A stretch of DNA of 14,645 bases from DASZZX01 sp036260415 (GTDB taxonomy: Bacteria; Actinomycetota; Nitriliruptoria; Nitriliruptorales; JAHWKO01), in assembly GCA_036260415.1 (NCBI GenBank), contig DASZZX010000146.1, forward strand, positions 1 through 14,645. The letters run 5' to 3'. This document shows positions 6,934 through 12,840 of this stretch, piece by piece. The position numbers were made by a program, and so were the translations under genes. Within the stretch, counting starts at the first letter, position 1; every line of letters starts with the position of its first letter. Under the pieces are notes generated by a model. It was not told where the DNA came from, ran no database searches, and worked only from the letters and a program-made list of their open reading frames with translations.

Positions 6934-7308
6934 TCACCGGCCGCCGCCGCTGTCGGCCGGTGACGAGCCCAGCAGATCACGCAGCCGCTGTAGCTCCTGA
7001 CCGGCGATCTCGTGCTCGTACCGGCCGGCGTGACGGGCGGCTCGCAGCCGGTCGTCGTCGGCGACGATCGATCGGGCCGCCTCCGGTCCGAAGCGGCGCA
7101 CCGCCTCGCGCACCCGCGTGACGAACTCGTGGTCCGACTCGTCGTCCCGCCGGCTGCTCGCCCGGAGCTCGCCCCCGACGGACTCCGGCATGTGCAGAGA
7201 CAGCAGGAACGGCTCGTCGCCGGCCAACCGCACCTCGAACAGCGCACGGTCGTGCGTCCCGGGCGCGTCCTGCCACCCGACGAAGCTGACGTCGACGTCG
7301 ATGCTCAC
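6934..7308 (-). CDS. Uncharacterised 124-aa protein
   Basis: The function is not recognised. GTG 7308 is chosen because GGAGGGG sits five to ten bases upstream, the best ribosome binding site nearby. The frame remains open well upstream (to 7698), but that extension is antisense to the radical SAM gene and has Arg/His-rich non-protein composition; GTG 7347 is a weaker alternative. The protein begins with a beta-rich part (SIDVDVSFVGWQ, then ALFEVRLAGDEPFLLSLHMP) and ends in charged helices (HEFVTRVREAVRRFGPEAARSI and YEHEIAGQELQRLRDLLGSS). It is probably a soluble cytoplasmic protein. It is divergent from the radical SAM gene across 129 bp that contain a strong dyad. Confidence 0.65.
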   Translation of the reverse strand: MSIDVDVSFVGWQDAPGTHDRALFEVRLAGDEPFLLSLHMPESVGGELRASSRRDDESDHEFVTRVREAVRRFGPEAARSIVADDDRLRAARHAGRYEHEIAGQELQRLRDLLGSSPADSGGGR

Positions 7309-7389
7309 GATCCCCTCCGTCCGGGCGCCGATCCGAACGGTAGGCACCTCGGACCGGGGCAACGCCGTCCGGCCGTGCGGGGTGGTCCA

Positions 7390-7406
7390 CCGACGGCTAC
7401 CGTCGG
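7390..7406. promoter_or_regulatory. Dyad CCGACGG-CTA-CCGTCGG in a divergent promoter region
   Basis: A perfect 7-bp inverted repeat with a 3-base loop lies 31 bases before the radical SAM start and 81 bases before the divergent start. It could be an operator or a 5'-leader hairpin. TACCGT within it matches TANNNT, but no -35 box is clear. Confidence 0.4.
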
Positions 7407-7437
7407 CCGGTCCTGGACTTGTGCGGTGGAGGTGACC

Positions 7438-8496
7438 GTGGTGGCGACGGTGACGTGGCCGGTGCCGGTGGAGGTCGACGGTGGTGGCCGGTTCCGTCAG
7501 CGGCGCGACGACCACGTCCCCGCGTACGTCGCCGCCCACGAGGCCGGTCTGCTGGTCGACAGAGCCCAGCGCGCAGCCGACCTGCTGGCGCCGTGCAGCG
7601 TCTGCCCGCGGCCCTGCCGCGACGTGGACCGACTGGCCGACCAGCTCGGCGCCTGCCGGATCGGACGCCACGCCCGCGTCGCGAGCGCCTTCCCCCACTT
7701 CGGTGAGGAGGACGTCCTACGCGGCTGGCGGGGCTCGGGCACGATCTTCATGGCGGGCTGCAACCTGCGCTGCGTCTTCTGCCAGAACGGCGACATCAGC
7801 CAGCGCCCGGTCGGCCGCGAGGTCACCGCCTCCGAGATGGCCGCGCTCATGCTCGACCTGCAGGCACGCGGCTGCCACAACATCAACATCGTCACACCCG
7901 AACACGTGGTGCCGCAACTGCTGGAGGCGCTGCCGATCGCGGTCGAGCGGGGCTTGCGGTTGCCGCTCGTCTACAACACCAGCGCGTACGACAGCCTCGA
8001 CAGCATCGACCTGCTGGACGGGGTGGTCGACGTGTACATGCCGGACGTCAAGCTGTGGGACCCGGCCCACTGCCACCGTTACCTGGGGGTGCGCGACTAC
8101 CCGGAGGTGGCCCGCCGCGTGGTTGCCGCGATGTACGCCCAGGTCGGTGACCTGGTGGTCGACGAGGACGGCTTGGCGCTGCGCGGCCTCATGGTCCGCC
8201 ACCTCGTGATGCCCGGGCTGTCAGAGGACGGCCGGGCCATCGTCGGTTTCCTCGCCGGGTTGTCCACCGACATGTACCTCAACGTCATGGATCAGTACCG
8301 CTCGGAGTGGAAGGTGGCGACGACCGACCGCTACGGGGAGATCGACCGCCGTGTCACCTCGGCCGAGTTCGCCGACGTGATGAGCGCGGCGCGCGCGGCG
8401 GGCCTGTGGCGGCTCGACCGCCGCTGGCGGCACATCCGCCGCCGCTCTGAGCGACCGCCCCCGCCGGCTCAGAGCGACCGCCCCCGCCGGCTCTGA
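7438..8496 (+). CDS. PflX-like radical SAM protein (COG1313 type)
   Basis: This resembles the uncharacterised iron-sulfur proteins called PflX, related to pyruvate formate-lyase activating enzymes. The radical SAM motif is C108, C112 and C115 (MAGCNLRCVFCQNGDIS), which would hold a [4Fe-4S] cluster and cleave S-adenosylmethionine. Upstream, C53, C56, C60 and C73 (CSVCPRPC then GAC) form the extra Cys cluster usual in this family. Later family blocks are NINIVTPEHVVPQLLEAL, VYNTSAYDS, YMPDVKLWD, GLMVRHLVMPG and LNVMDQYRSEWKV. No pyruvate formate-lyase or other glycyl-radical enzyme is nearby, so the substrate is unknown. GTG 7438 is chosen because GGAGG lies five bases upstream, giving 352 residues; GTG 7441 is equally possible. 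The last 17 or so residues (SERPPPPAQSDRPRRL) are encoded by 23-bp tandem repeats, and the stop codon comes from the third repeat copy. Confidence 0.9.
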   Translation: MVATVTWPVPVEVDGGGRFRQRRDDHVPAYVAAHEAGLLVDRAQRAADLLAPCSVCPRPCRDVDRLADQLGACRIGRHARVASAFPHFGEEDVLRGWRGSGTIFMAGCNLRCVFCQNGDISQRPVGREVTASEMAALMLDLQARGCHNINIVTPEHVVPQLLEALPIAVERGLRLPLVYNTSAYDSLDSIDLLDGVVDVYMPDVKLWDPAHCHRYLGVRDYPEVARRVVAAMYAQVGDLVVDEDGLALRGLMVRHLVMPGLSEDGRAIVGFLAGLSTDMYLNVMDQYRSEWKVATTDRYGEIDRRVTSAEFADVMSAARAAGLWRLDRRWRHIRRRSERPPPPAQSDRPRRL

Positions 8497-8514
8497 GCGA
8501 CCGCCCCCGCCGGG
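8445..8514. repeat. Three tandem copies of a 23-bp repeat, overlapping the 3' end of the radical SAM gene
   Basis: The unit is CTCTGAGCGACCGCCCCCG followed by CCGG. Copies lie at 8445-8467, 8468-8490 (TGA changed to AGA) and 8491-8513, with one extra G at 8514. A fourth partial copy begins at 8515 and merges into the first 71-bp unit. As 23 is not a multiple of three, each copy is read in a different frame, and copy 3 supplies the stop codon. Confidence 0.9.
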
Positions 8515-8518
8515 CTCT

Positions 8519-8660
8519 GAGCGACCGCCCCGGGTCGGATCGTGCGTGCTCGCGGTCACCGGCGCCTGTGGCGACGCACGATCGAGTTGGAGCGACCGCC
8601 CCGGCTCGGATCGTGCGTGCTCGCGGTCACCGGCGCCTGTGGCGACGCACGATCGAGTCA
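8519..8660. repeat. Two tandem 71-bp units, each with a 10-bp interrupted dyad
   Basis: Units at 8519-8589 and 8590-8660 are nearly identical, differing at one base in the CCGGGTCGG/CCGGCTCGG part and in the last few bases. Each begins GAGCGACCGCCCC, as in the 23-bp repeats, and holds GATCGTGCGT ... ACGCACGATC, a perfect 10-bp inverted repeat around 26 bases. Inside that loop two smaller hairpins are possible (CGG-TCA-CCG and CGCC-TGT-GGCG), giving a three-way junction. A decayed third start (AAGCGAACCGCCCCGG) follows at 8661-8676. The remaining 100 bases before the lipoprotein gene show nothing clear. Confidence 0.88.
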
Positions 8661-8775
8661 AAGCGAACCGCCCCGGTGCCGGACCGTCCGCCCGGTCGGG
8701 CGCGCGAGCCCGAAGGTGCTGCAGGATGGACCCGCTCGGTGCGACGGGCCATGCGGACGGTGGAAGGGCTGGGGG

Positions 8776-9510
8776 ATGCGGTCGCGCGGACGTGCGGTCG
8801 CCCGGGTGCCGGTGCGTCGGTCAGCCGCCGTGCTGGCGGCGCTCAGCCTGCTGGTTCCAGCCTGCCGCTACCCCCGTGACGCCCAAGGCACGCTCGACGA
8901 GGTTCGAGGGGCCACCCTGCGCGTGGGCGTCATCGACGACTCTCCGTGGGCGTCGACCCGTGCTGGCCGCCATCGTGGGGTGGAGGTCACCCTCGTGGAG
9001 CAGCTCGCCGGCCGGCTGGACGCTCGCGTCGAGTGGGTGGACGGCCCTGCACACGAGTTGCTGACCGCGCTGGAGGAGCACGTGGTGCAGCTGGTGGTGG
9101 GCGGTCTCGTCAGCGACGATCCTTGGGGCGGCAGGGTCACGTTCACGCCGCCGTACGCCACCACCGAGGTGGTGGTCGCGGTGCCACGCGGGCGCACGGC
9201 ACCGGAGTCGCTCGCCGGTCGGGAGGTCGCGGTCGAGCGGGGGTCACCCGCCGAGGCGGCGGTCGAGGGGCGAGGCGGGCAGCCGTTGCCGGTGGACGAC
9301 CTGCGCGACGCACGCGAAGGGCTCGTCGCTGCGGAGGAGTGGCAGCTGGACACCCTCGGTTACGAACCGAGCGCCATCCGCCTCGTGACCCACCACCACG
9401 TGATGGCAGTGCCCAAGGGTGAGAACGCGTGGCTGGTCGAGGTGGAGGACTTCCTCGACGCCAGCCGTCCGCGAGCCCAGCGGCTGATCGCCGAGGCGGC
9501 GGAAGGATGA
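8776..9510 (+). CDS. Solute-binding-type lipoprotein (SBP_bac_3-like), coupled to a CDF transporter
   Basis: A 244-residue exported lipoprotein. The N-terminus is basic (MRSRGRAVARVPVRRS), then hydrophobic (AAVLAALSLL), and ends in a lipobox VPAC, so Cys30 should be lipidated and the protein held on the outer face of the membrane. Residues 46-240 follow the family 3 solute-binding fold: ATLRVGVIDDSPW, GVEVTLVEQLAGRLDARVEWV, VVQLVVGGLVSDDPW, FTPPYATTEVVVAVPRG and SLAGREVAVERGSPAE. A His triplet (206-208, VTHHHVMAVPKGENAWL) is close to the C-terminus. Such proteins normally serve ABC importers, but no permease or ATPase is adjacent. Its stop overlaps the start of a cation diffusion facilitator (ATGA), so a role in metal sensing or delivery for that transporter is inferred. 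GGAAGGG lies seven bases before the chosen ATG. Confidence 0.88.
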   Translation: MRSRGRAVARVPVRRSAAVLAALSLLVPACRYPRDAQGTLDEVRGATLRVGVIDDSPWASTRAGRHRGVEVTLVEQLAGRLDARVEWVDGPAHELLTALEEHVVQLVVGGLVSDDPWGGRVTFTPPYATTEVVVAVPRGRTAPESLAGREVAVERGSPAEAAVEGRGGQPLPVDDLRDAREGLVAAEEWQLDTLGYEPSAIRLVTHHHVMAVPKGENAWLVEVEDFLDASRPRAQRLIAEAAEG

Positions 9511-10499
9511 CAGCCGACTCGTCGCCCGCGTCGGTCACGATCGATCGGCTGCCGGAGGACAAGCAGCGGCTGTACCACCGGGCGGTCGTCCTGCAGTGGA
9601 TCACGCTGGTGCACGTAACCGTGGCGGCGGTCCTGCTGTACCTGGTGCTGTCGGGCTCGCAGGCCATGAAGGGCGCCTGGCTGGACGACCTGATCGGGCT
9701 GATCCCTCCAATCGCCTACCTCGTGGCGGGCCGCTTCGACTGGCGCCGACCCACCGCCCGGTTCCCGTACGGCTACCACCGCGCGCAGTCGATCGCGTTC
9801 TTCTGGGCGGCCCTGACGCTGCTGCTGCTCGGCGTCTACCTGGTGGGCGAGTCGCTGCTCAAGCTGCTGCACCGCGAGCACCCGTCGATCGGGATGGCGG
9901 AGCTGTTCGGGTTCCGTCTGTGGCTGGGGTGGCTGATGCTCGGGGCGCTCGCCTTCACCGGGATCCCACAGGTGTTCCTCGGGCGTGCCAAGGTGCCGAT
10001 CGCCGAGCAGCTCAACGACAAGGTGCTGCACGCCGACGCCGACATGAACAAGGCCGACTGGCTGGCTGCGGGCGCCGCCTCGGTGGGTGTGGTCGGGATC
10101 GGGCTGGGTCTGTGGTGGGCCGACGCCGTCGCCGCCACCTTCATCGGGCTCGAGATCACGCGTGACGGCGTACAGCACATGCGGGGATTCACCTGGCACC
10201 TCCTCGGAGAGACGCCGCGCAGCGTCGACTACGCGGACGTCCTCCCCCTGCCCGAGCGCGTGGAGTCGACCGCGACCGAGGCGCCCTGGGTGCGCGAGGC
10301 GCGGGCGCGCATCCGCGAGGAGGGGCGGGTCTACTTCGGTGAGTTATTCGTCGTCACCGACCGGGACCAGGTCGAGGTGGAGGCGGTGGACGCCCTCAGC
10401 CGGCGGCTGTACGAACTCGATTGGCGCATCCAGGACCTGGTCGTCACGGTCGTACCCAGCCTCGACGTCGACTCTCACCTGAAGGGGCGTCAGGGCTGA
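9507..10499 (+). CDS. Cation diffusion facilitator (CDF) family transporter
   Basis: A 330-residue membrane protein, probably a proton-coupled efflux carrier for divalent metals such as zinc, cobalt, manganese or iron. Membrane helices lie near residues 27-50, 58-75, 95-118, 138-158 and 185-215. CDF signatures are the acidic pair in helix 2 (D60/D61 in WLDDLIGLIPP), FPYGYHRAQSIAFF after it, and the helix 5 site HADADMNKADW (H175, D179), followed by WWADAVAA (D206). Residues from about 260 form the usual cytoplasmic alpha-beta domain (EARARIREEGRVYFGELFVVTDRD...DLVVTVVPS). ATG 9507 is chosen because it overlaps the lipoprotein stop as ATGA with GGAAGG just upstream; starts further 5' lie inside the lipoprotein gene. 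The overlap implies translational coupling. The metal cannot be deduced. Confidence 0.92.
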   Translation: MTADSSPASVTIDRLPEDKQRLYHRAVVLQWITLVHVTVAAVLLYLVLSGSQAMKGAWLDDLIGLIPPIAYLVAGRFDWRRPTARFPYGYHRAQSIAFFWAALTLLLLGVYLVGESLLKLLHREHPSIGMAELFGFRLWLGWLMLGALAFTGIPQVFLGRAKVPIAEQLNDKVLHADADMNKADWLAAGAASVGVVGIGLGLWWADAVAATFIGLEITRDGVQHMRGFTWHLLGETPRSVDYADVLPLPERVESTATEAPWVREARARIREEGRVYFGELFVVTDRDQVEVEAVDALSRRLYELDWRIQDLVVTVVPSLDVDSHLKGRQG

Positions 10500-10526
10500 C
10501 CGCCGGCCACGCGGTCGCTGCCCGCT

Positions 10527-10536
10527 GGGACGTCCC
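10527..10536. terminator. Small palindrome GGGACGTCCC between convergent genes
   Basis: A 10-bp palindrome in the 42 bases between the CDF stop and the convergent EEP-protein stop. It may be a weak terminator or mean nothing. Confidence 0.25.
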
Positions 10537-10541
10537 GCGAA

Positions 10542-11372
10542 TCACAGGCCGAGGGTCACCCGCACCCCGTAGTGGTCGGACACGACAGGGGCGTCTTCGC
10601 CAATGAACACGACCGCCGCGTCGAGCACGTCCATATCGGGGCTGGCGAGCACGTGATCGATGCGCCGGTCCATGAGCTGGACCTTCCAGGTCCACGGGTT
10701 GCGGCGGTCGAACGTCCATCGGTCGTCGGTGTGGAGCGCGGCGTAGCAGTCCACCAGGCCCCGCCAGTGCGCGTCCGCGTCGATCAGCACCCGCAGCGGC
10801 TCGGAGTCCGCCGTGTCGTTGAGGTCGCCGACCAGAAGCAGAGCACCGTCCCAGCCCAGCAGCTCCGCCCGGATCCACTCCGCCTGGGCGGTGCGCGTGG
10901 CGGTGGCATCCACGCGCCACGACAGGTGGGTGTTGGCCACCCGTACGACGGCGCCGGACGGGAGGCTGATCTCGGCCTGCTGCAGGATGCGTGTCGTCTC
11001 CTCCGGCACGTCCGGCAGACGCACGTCCGGCAGGGGGCTGATCGGCAGATCCGACAGCAGGGCGAGGCCCTCCTCGCGGATCGGCGTCGACCAGGCTTGC
11101 GAGTAGTGGCACGAGCGGAACCCGGCGCCCGCGGCCAGCCGCTCGGCCTGGTTGACGCCGTCGACGGCGCTGACCTCCTGCAGGGCCAGCAGGTCAGGCC
11201 GTTGCCCTCGCAACGCCCCCACCAGCTGGTCCAAGCGCTCGTCGACCGGCGGGTTGACGTTCCACAGGTTCAACGTGACCACCGTCAGACGGTCGGCGCC
11301 GCCGGGACGGTCGGGGCGCGCCGACGCCCCGCGGTCGTCCGTGGGCGCTGACGGCGCGGGTCGACCCCGCAC
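10542..11372 (-). CDS. Endonuclease/exonuclease/phosphatase (EEP) fold metal-dependent hydrolase
   Basis: The protein belongs to the DNase I/ExoIII/inositol-phosphatase-like superfamily, Mg-dependent phosphodiester or phosphoester hydrolases. All core motifs are present: N35 (VTLNLWN), metal-binding E66 (LALQEV), H149 (ANTHLSW), D183 and N185 (VGDLND), D239/H240 (RRIDHVLAS) and the general-base pair D266/H267 (VSDHYG). Length is 276 residues, typical of the compact single-domain group. The substrate (nucleic acid, sphingolipid or phosphoinositide) cannot be told. No signal peptide is evident; the first 28 residues are a Pro/Arg/Asp-rich lead. GTG 11372 is two bases after the upstream gene's stop, with GGGGA eight bases before it inside that gene, so the two are probably translated as a unit. 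Confidence 0.9.
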   Translation of the reverse strand: MRGRPAPSAPTDDRGASARPDRPGGADRLTVVTLNLWNVNPPVDERLDQLVGALRGQRPDLLALQEVSAVDGVNQAERLAAGAGFRSCHYSQAWSTPIREEGLALLSDLPISPLPDVRLPDVPEETTRILQQAEISLPSGAVVRVANTHLSWRVDATATRTAQAEWIRAELLGWDGALLLVGDLNDTADSEPLRVLIDADAHWRGLVDCYAALHTDDRWTFDRRNPWTWKVQLMDRRIDHVLASPDMDVLDAAVVFIGEDAPVVSDHYGVRVTLGL

Positions 11373-11374
11373 GG

Positions 11375-11749
11375 TCAGAGTCCCCGATGGCGGCGGTGGT
11401 CTTGCGCCAGCGCCCGGCGGGCGCGCCGGGTGGGCAGTTGCTCTGGGTCACGGCGGCGTGCCGGACGTGCCAGGGCCAACAGATTCCGCAACTCGCCCTG
11501 CGCCGGCGGGTTGGCGACCACCGGTTGGTCGCTGCTCCAGACCACCCAGTGCCGCGCCCCGTCGATCCACTCGTCGCTGAAGCGGCCCTGCTCGATCGAC
11601 TCCGCGTGCCGCACCGCCATCTGCCGCCAGCGCCCCTGCTCGGCGAGCCGACGCGCTCGCTCGACCGCGACGGGCCCCGCCGTCAGGAGCAGCGCCCGCA
11701 TGCGCCGGTCGCGCAGCACCAGTCGCACCACCCGTGACACGCCCGGCAT
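11375..11749 (-). CDS. Uncharacterised 124-aa protein upstream of the EEP hydrolase
   Basis: No family is recognised. The protein starts MPGVSRVVRLVLRDRRMRAL, a basic amphipathic or weakly hydrophobic segment. It continues with a helical part (ERARRLAEQGRWRQMAVRHAE) and a compact block (DEWIDGARHWVVWSSDQPVVA) that looks like part of a folded domain. The C-terminus is Arg-rich (RRDPEQLPTRRARRALAQDHR). It is probably cytoplasmic. ATG 11749 is preceded by ACGGGGAACG, a modest ribosome binding site. Its stop is two bases from the start of the EEP gene, so co-expression is likely. The folded-looking block and operon spacing support a real gene, though the tail composition is less convincing. Confidence 0.62.
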   Translation of the reverse strand: MPGVSRVVRLVLRDRRMRALLLTAGPVAVERARRLAEQGRWRQMAVRHAESIEQGRFSDEWIDGARHWVVWSSDQPVVANPPAQGELRNLLALARPARRRDPEQLPTRRARRALAQDHRRHRGL

Positions 11750-11882
11750 CGTTCCCCGTTCGTCGGTTCGTCACGATGGTAGGTGCGCCGCGACGCTCGG
11801 CGGCAGGTGGGGGGTCGCGACATGCGTGCCGGGACCGCACCGAGGTGGCTTCGGGCGGCGGCGCGGGCCGCGCGGGCCGCGG

Positions 11883-12263
11883 TCAGACGAGCTGCAACAG
11901 GCGCTGGAACCAGTCGGGACGCTGCAGCAGCAGGTGGAAGTCCAGGAGATCGTCGACGGTCAGCGGCGGTCCCGCCGGGATGTGCTCGGGGTGGCGGCCC
12001 GTGCGACGGCGGGTGCCGCTCGGGCCGGCATCGTGGCCGATCACCTCGACGCCGCGCTGGGTGAGCAGTTCGACGAAGCTCGCGTCGGCCCACTCGACCG
12101 CGATCGTGACGCACTGCGGGCAGACGAACGCGTAGCGGCCGTGCCGGGCGCGGCTGCGGGTCTCGGTCGGCTCGAGCACGAGCTTGATCTCACTGGGCGA
12201 CAGCTCGACCTCGCCGTGGCAGGTGGAGCAGGCGGTGCGGATGGTGAGGCGGGCGTCGTCCAT
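11883..12263 (-). CDS. Uncharacterised protein with CxxC/CxxC zinc-ribbon-like N-terminus (126 aa)
   Basis: From ATG 12263 the protein begins MDDARLTIRTACSTCHGEVE and has two Cys pairs, C12/C15 and C48/C51 (YAFVCPQC), spaced as in a zinc ribbon. The middle part (FVELLTQRGVEVIGHDA) and the C-terminus (PLTVDDLLDFHLLLQRPDWFQRLLQL) match a pattern I recall from small uncharacterised actinobacterial proteins, where an N-terminal zinc ribbon precedes a DLLDFHLLL-type acidic helix. Its role is unknown; nucleic-acid or protein binding is plausible. The frame opens earlier (GTG 12332, ATG 12317, ATG 12287), but none of these has a better ribosome binding site and the family-like sequence begins at 12263. 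It lies 133 bp upstream of the EEP pair on the same strand; that gap shows only GC-rich short repeats. Confidence 0.72.
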   Translation of the reverse strand: MDDARLTIRTACSTCHGEVELSPSEIKLVLEPTETRSRARHGRYAFVCPQCVTIAVEWADASFVELLTQRGVEVIGHDAGPSGTRRRTGRHPEHIPAGPPLTVDDLLDFHLLLQRPDWFQRLLQLV

Positions 12264-12464
12264 CACGTCGAGTGAATGTCGCCCCATCCCGGCGCGGGCG
12301 ACCCCTGGGCCGGTCATCCGTTCATGTCGCACCGTGCACGCGGACGGACGGACAGGGACGGGCGGCTGTGACCGGACACGACCGAGCCGACGGGCCGTAC
12401 CGCCCGGGTGCGCGTGCCCCTAGGCTGGCTCCGGTCGCTGCTACCACCCGAGGACGGTCGGCAC

Positions 12465-12830
12465 GTGATCCGGCTGGTGGTCATCGACGACAACGAGGAG
12501 ATCCGGACGATCCTGCGCCGATACGCACAGGCCGACGGCCGCTTCCAGGTGGTGGGGGAGGCCGGCGACGCGGAAGCCGGCGTGCGGACCGTGCGGGAAC
12601 GGCGGCCCGACGTGGCGGTGCTGGACGCCAGCATGGGGGGTATGGACGGGATCGCAGCCATCCCGCACGTGCGGAGCGCGGCACCCGGAGTGCGCATCCT
12701 GCTGTATACGAGCGACGTCACACGTCGCGACGAGGCGTTCTCCGCAGGCGCGCACGCGTGCCACGTGAAGGGCGAGCCGGTCGCGACCCTGCTGGCCACC
12801 GCGGCCAGGCTCGCGGCGCGCGAGGGATGA
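12465..12830 (+). CDS. Single-domain response regulator (CheY-like receiver)
   Basis: A 121-residue phospho-receiver domain without an output domain. The acidic pocket is D8/D9 (VVIDDNEE), the phospho-acceptor is D54 (VLDASMGGMDG), the switch Thr/Ser is in LLYTSD (T82/S83) and the conserved Lys is K102 (HVKGEP). The C-terminus ends just after the last helix (LLATAARLAAREG). GTG 12465 is chosen because GAGGA lies ten bases upstream and the family begins at this point. A longer form from GTG 12408 would add a 19-residue lead without homology. It must act by protein interaction or in a phosphorelay. The convergent histidine kinase gene ends 10 bases away and is the obvious candidate partner. Confidence 0.88.
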   Translation: MIRLVVIDDNEEIRTILRRYAQADGRFQVVGEAGDAEAGVRTVRERRPDVAVLDASMGGMDGIAAIPHVRSAAPGVRILLYTSDVTRRDEAFSAGAHACHVKGEPVATLLATAARLAAREG

Positions 12831-12840
12831 TCCCGGGGCG

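Noticed and set aside
7012..7437. Extension of the radical SAM frame upstream of GTG 7438
   Set aside because: It overlaps the divergent 124-aa gene, lacks family sequence, and the best ribosome binding site is at 7428-7432.
7309..7698. N-terminal extension of the 124-aa minus-strand protein
   Set aside because: It is antisense to the radical SAM gene and its promoter region, with low-quality composition; GGAGGGG supports the start at 7308.
1933..8670. A 12-base match (TCAAAGCGAACC) between the right end of the IS and the end of the 71-bp array, suggesting common origin
   Set aside because: Matches of 12 bases are expected by chance several times in a window of this size, and the flanking bases differ.
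8445..8681. Possible CRISPR array
   Set aside because: The repeats are directly adjacent without unique spacers, and no cas genes are nearby.
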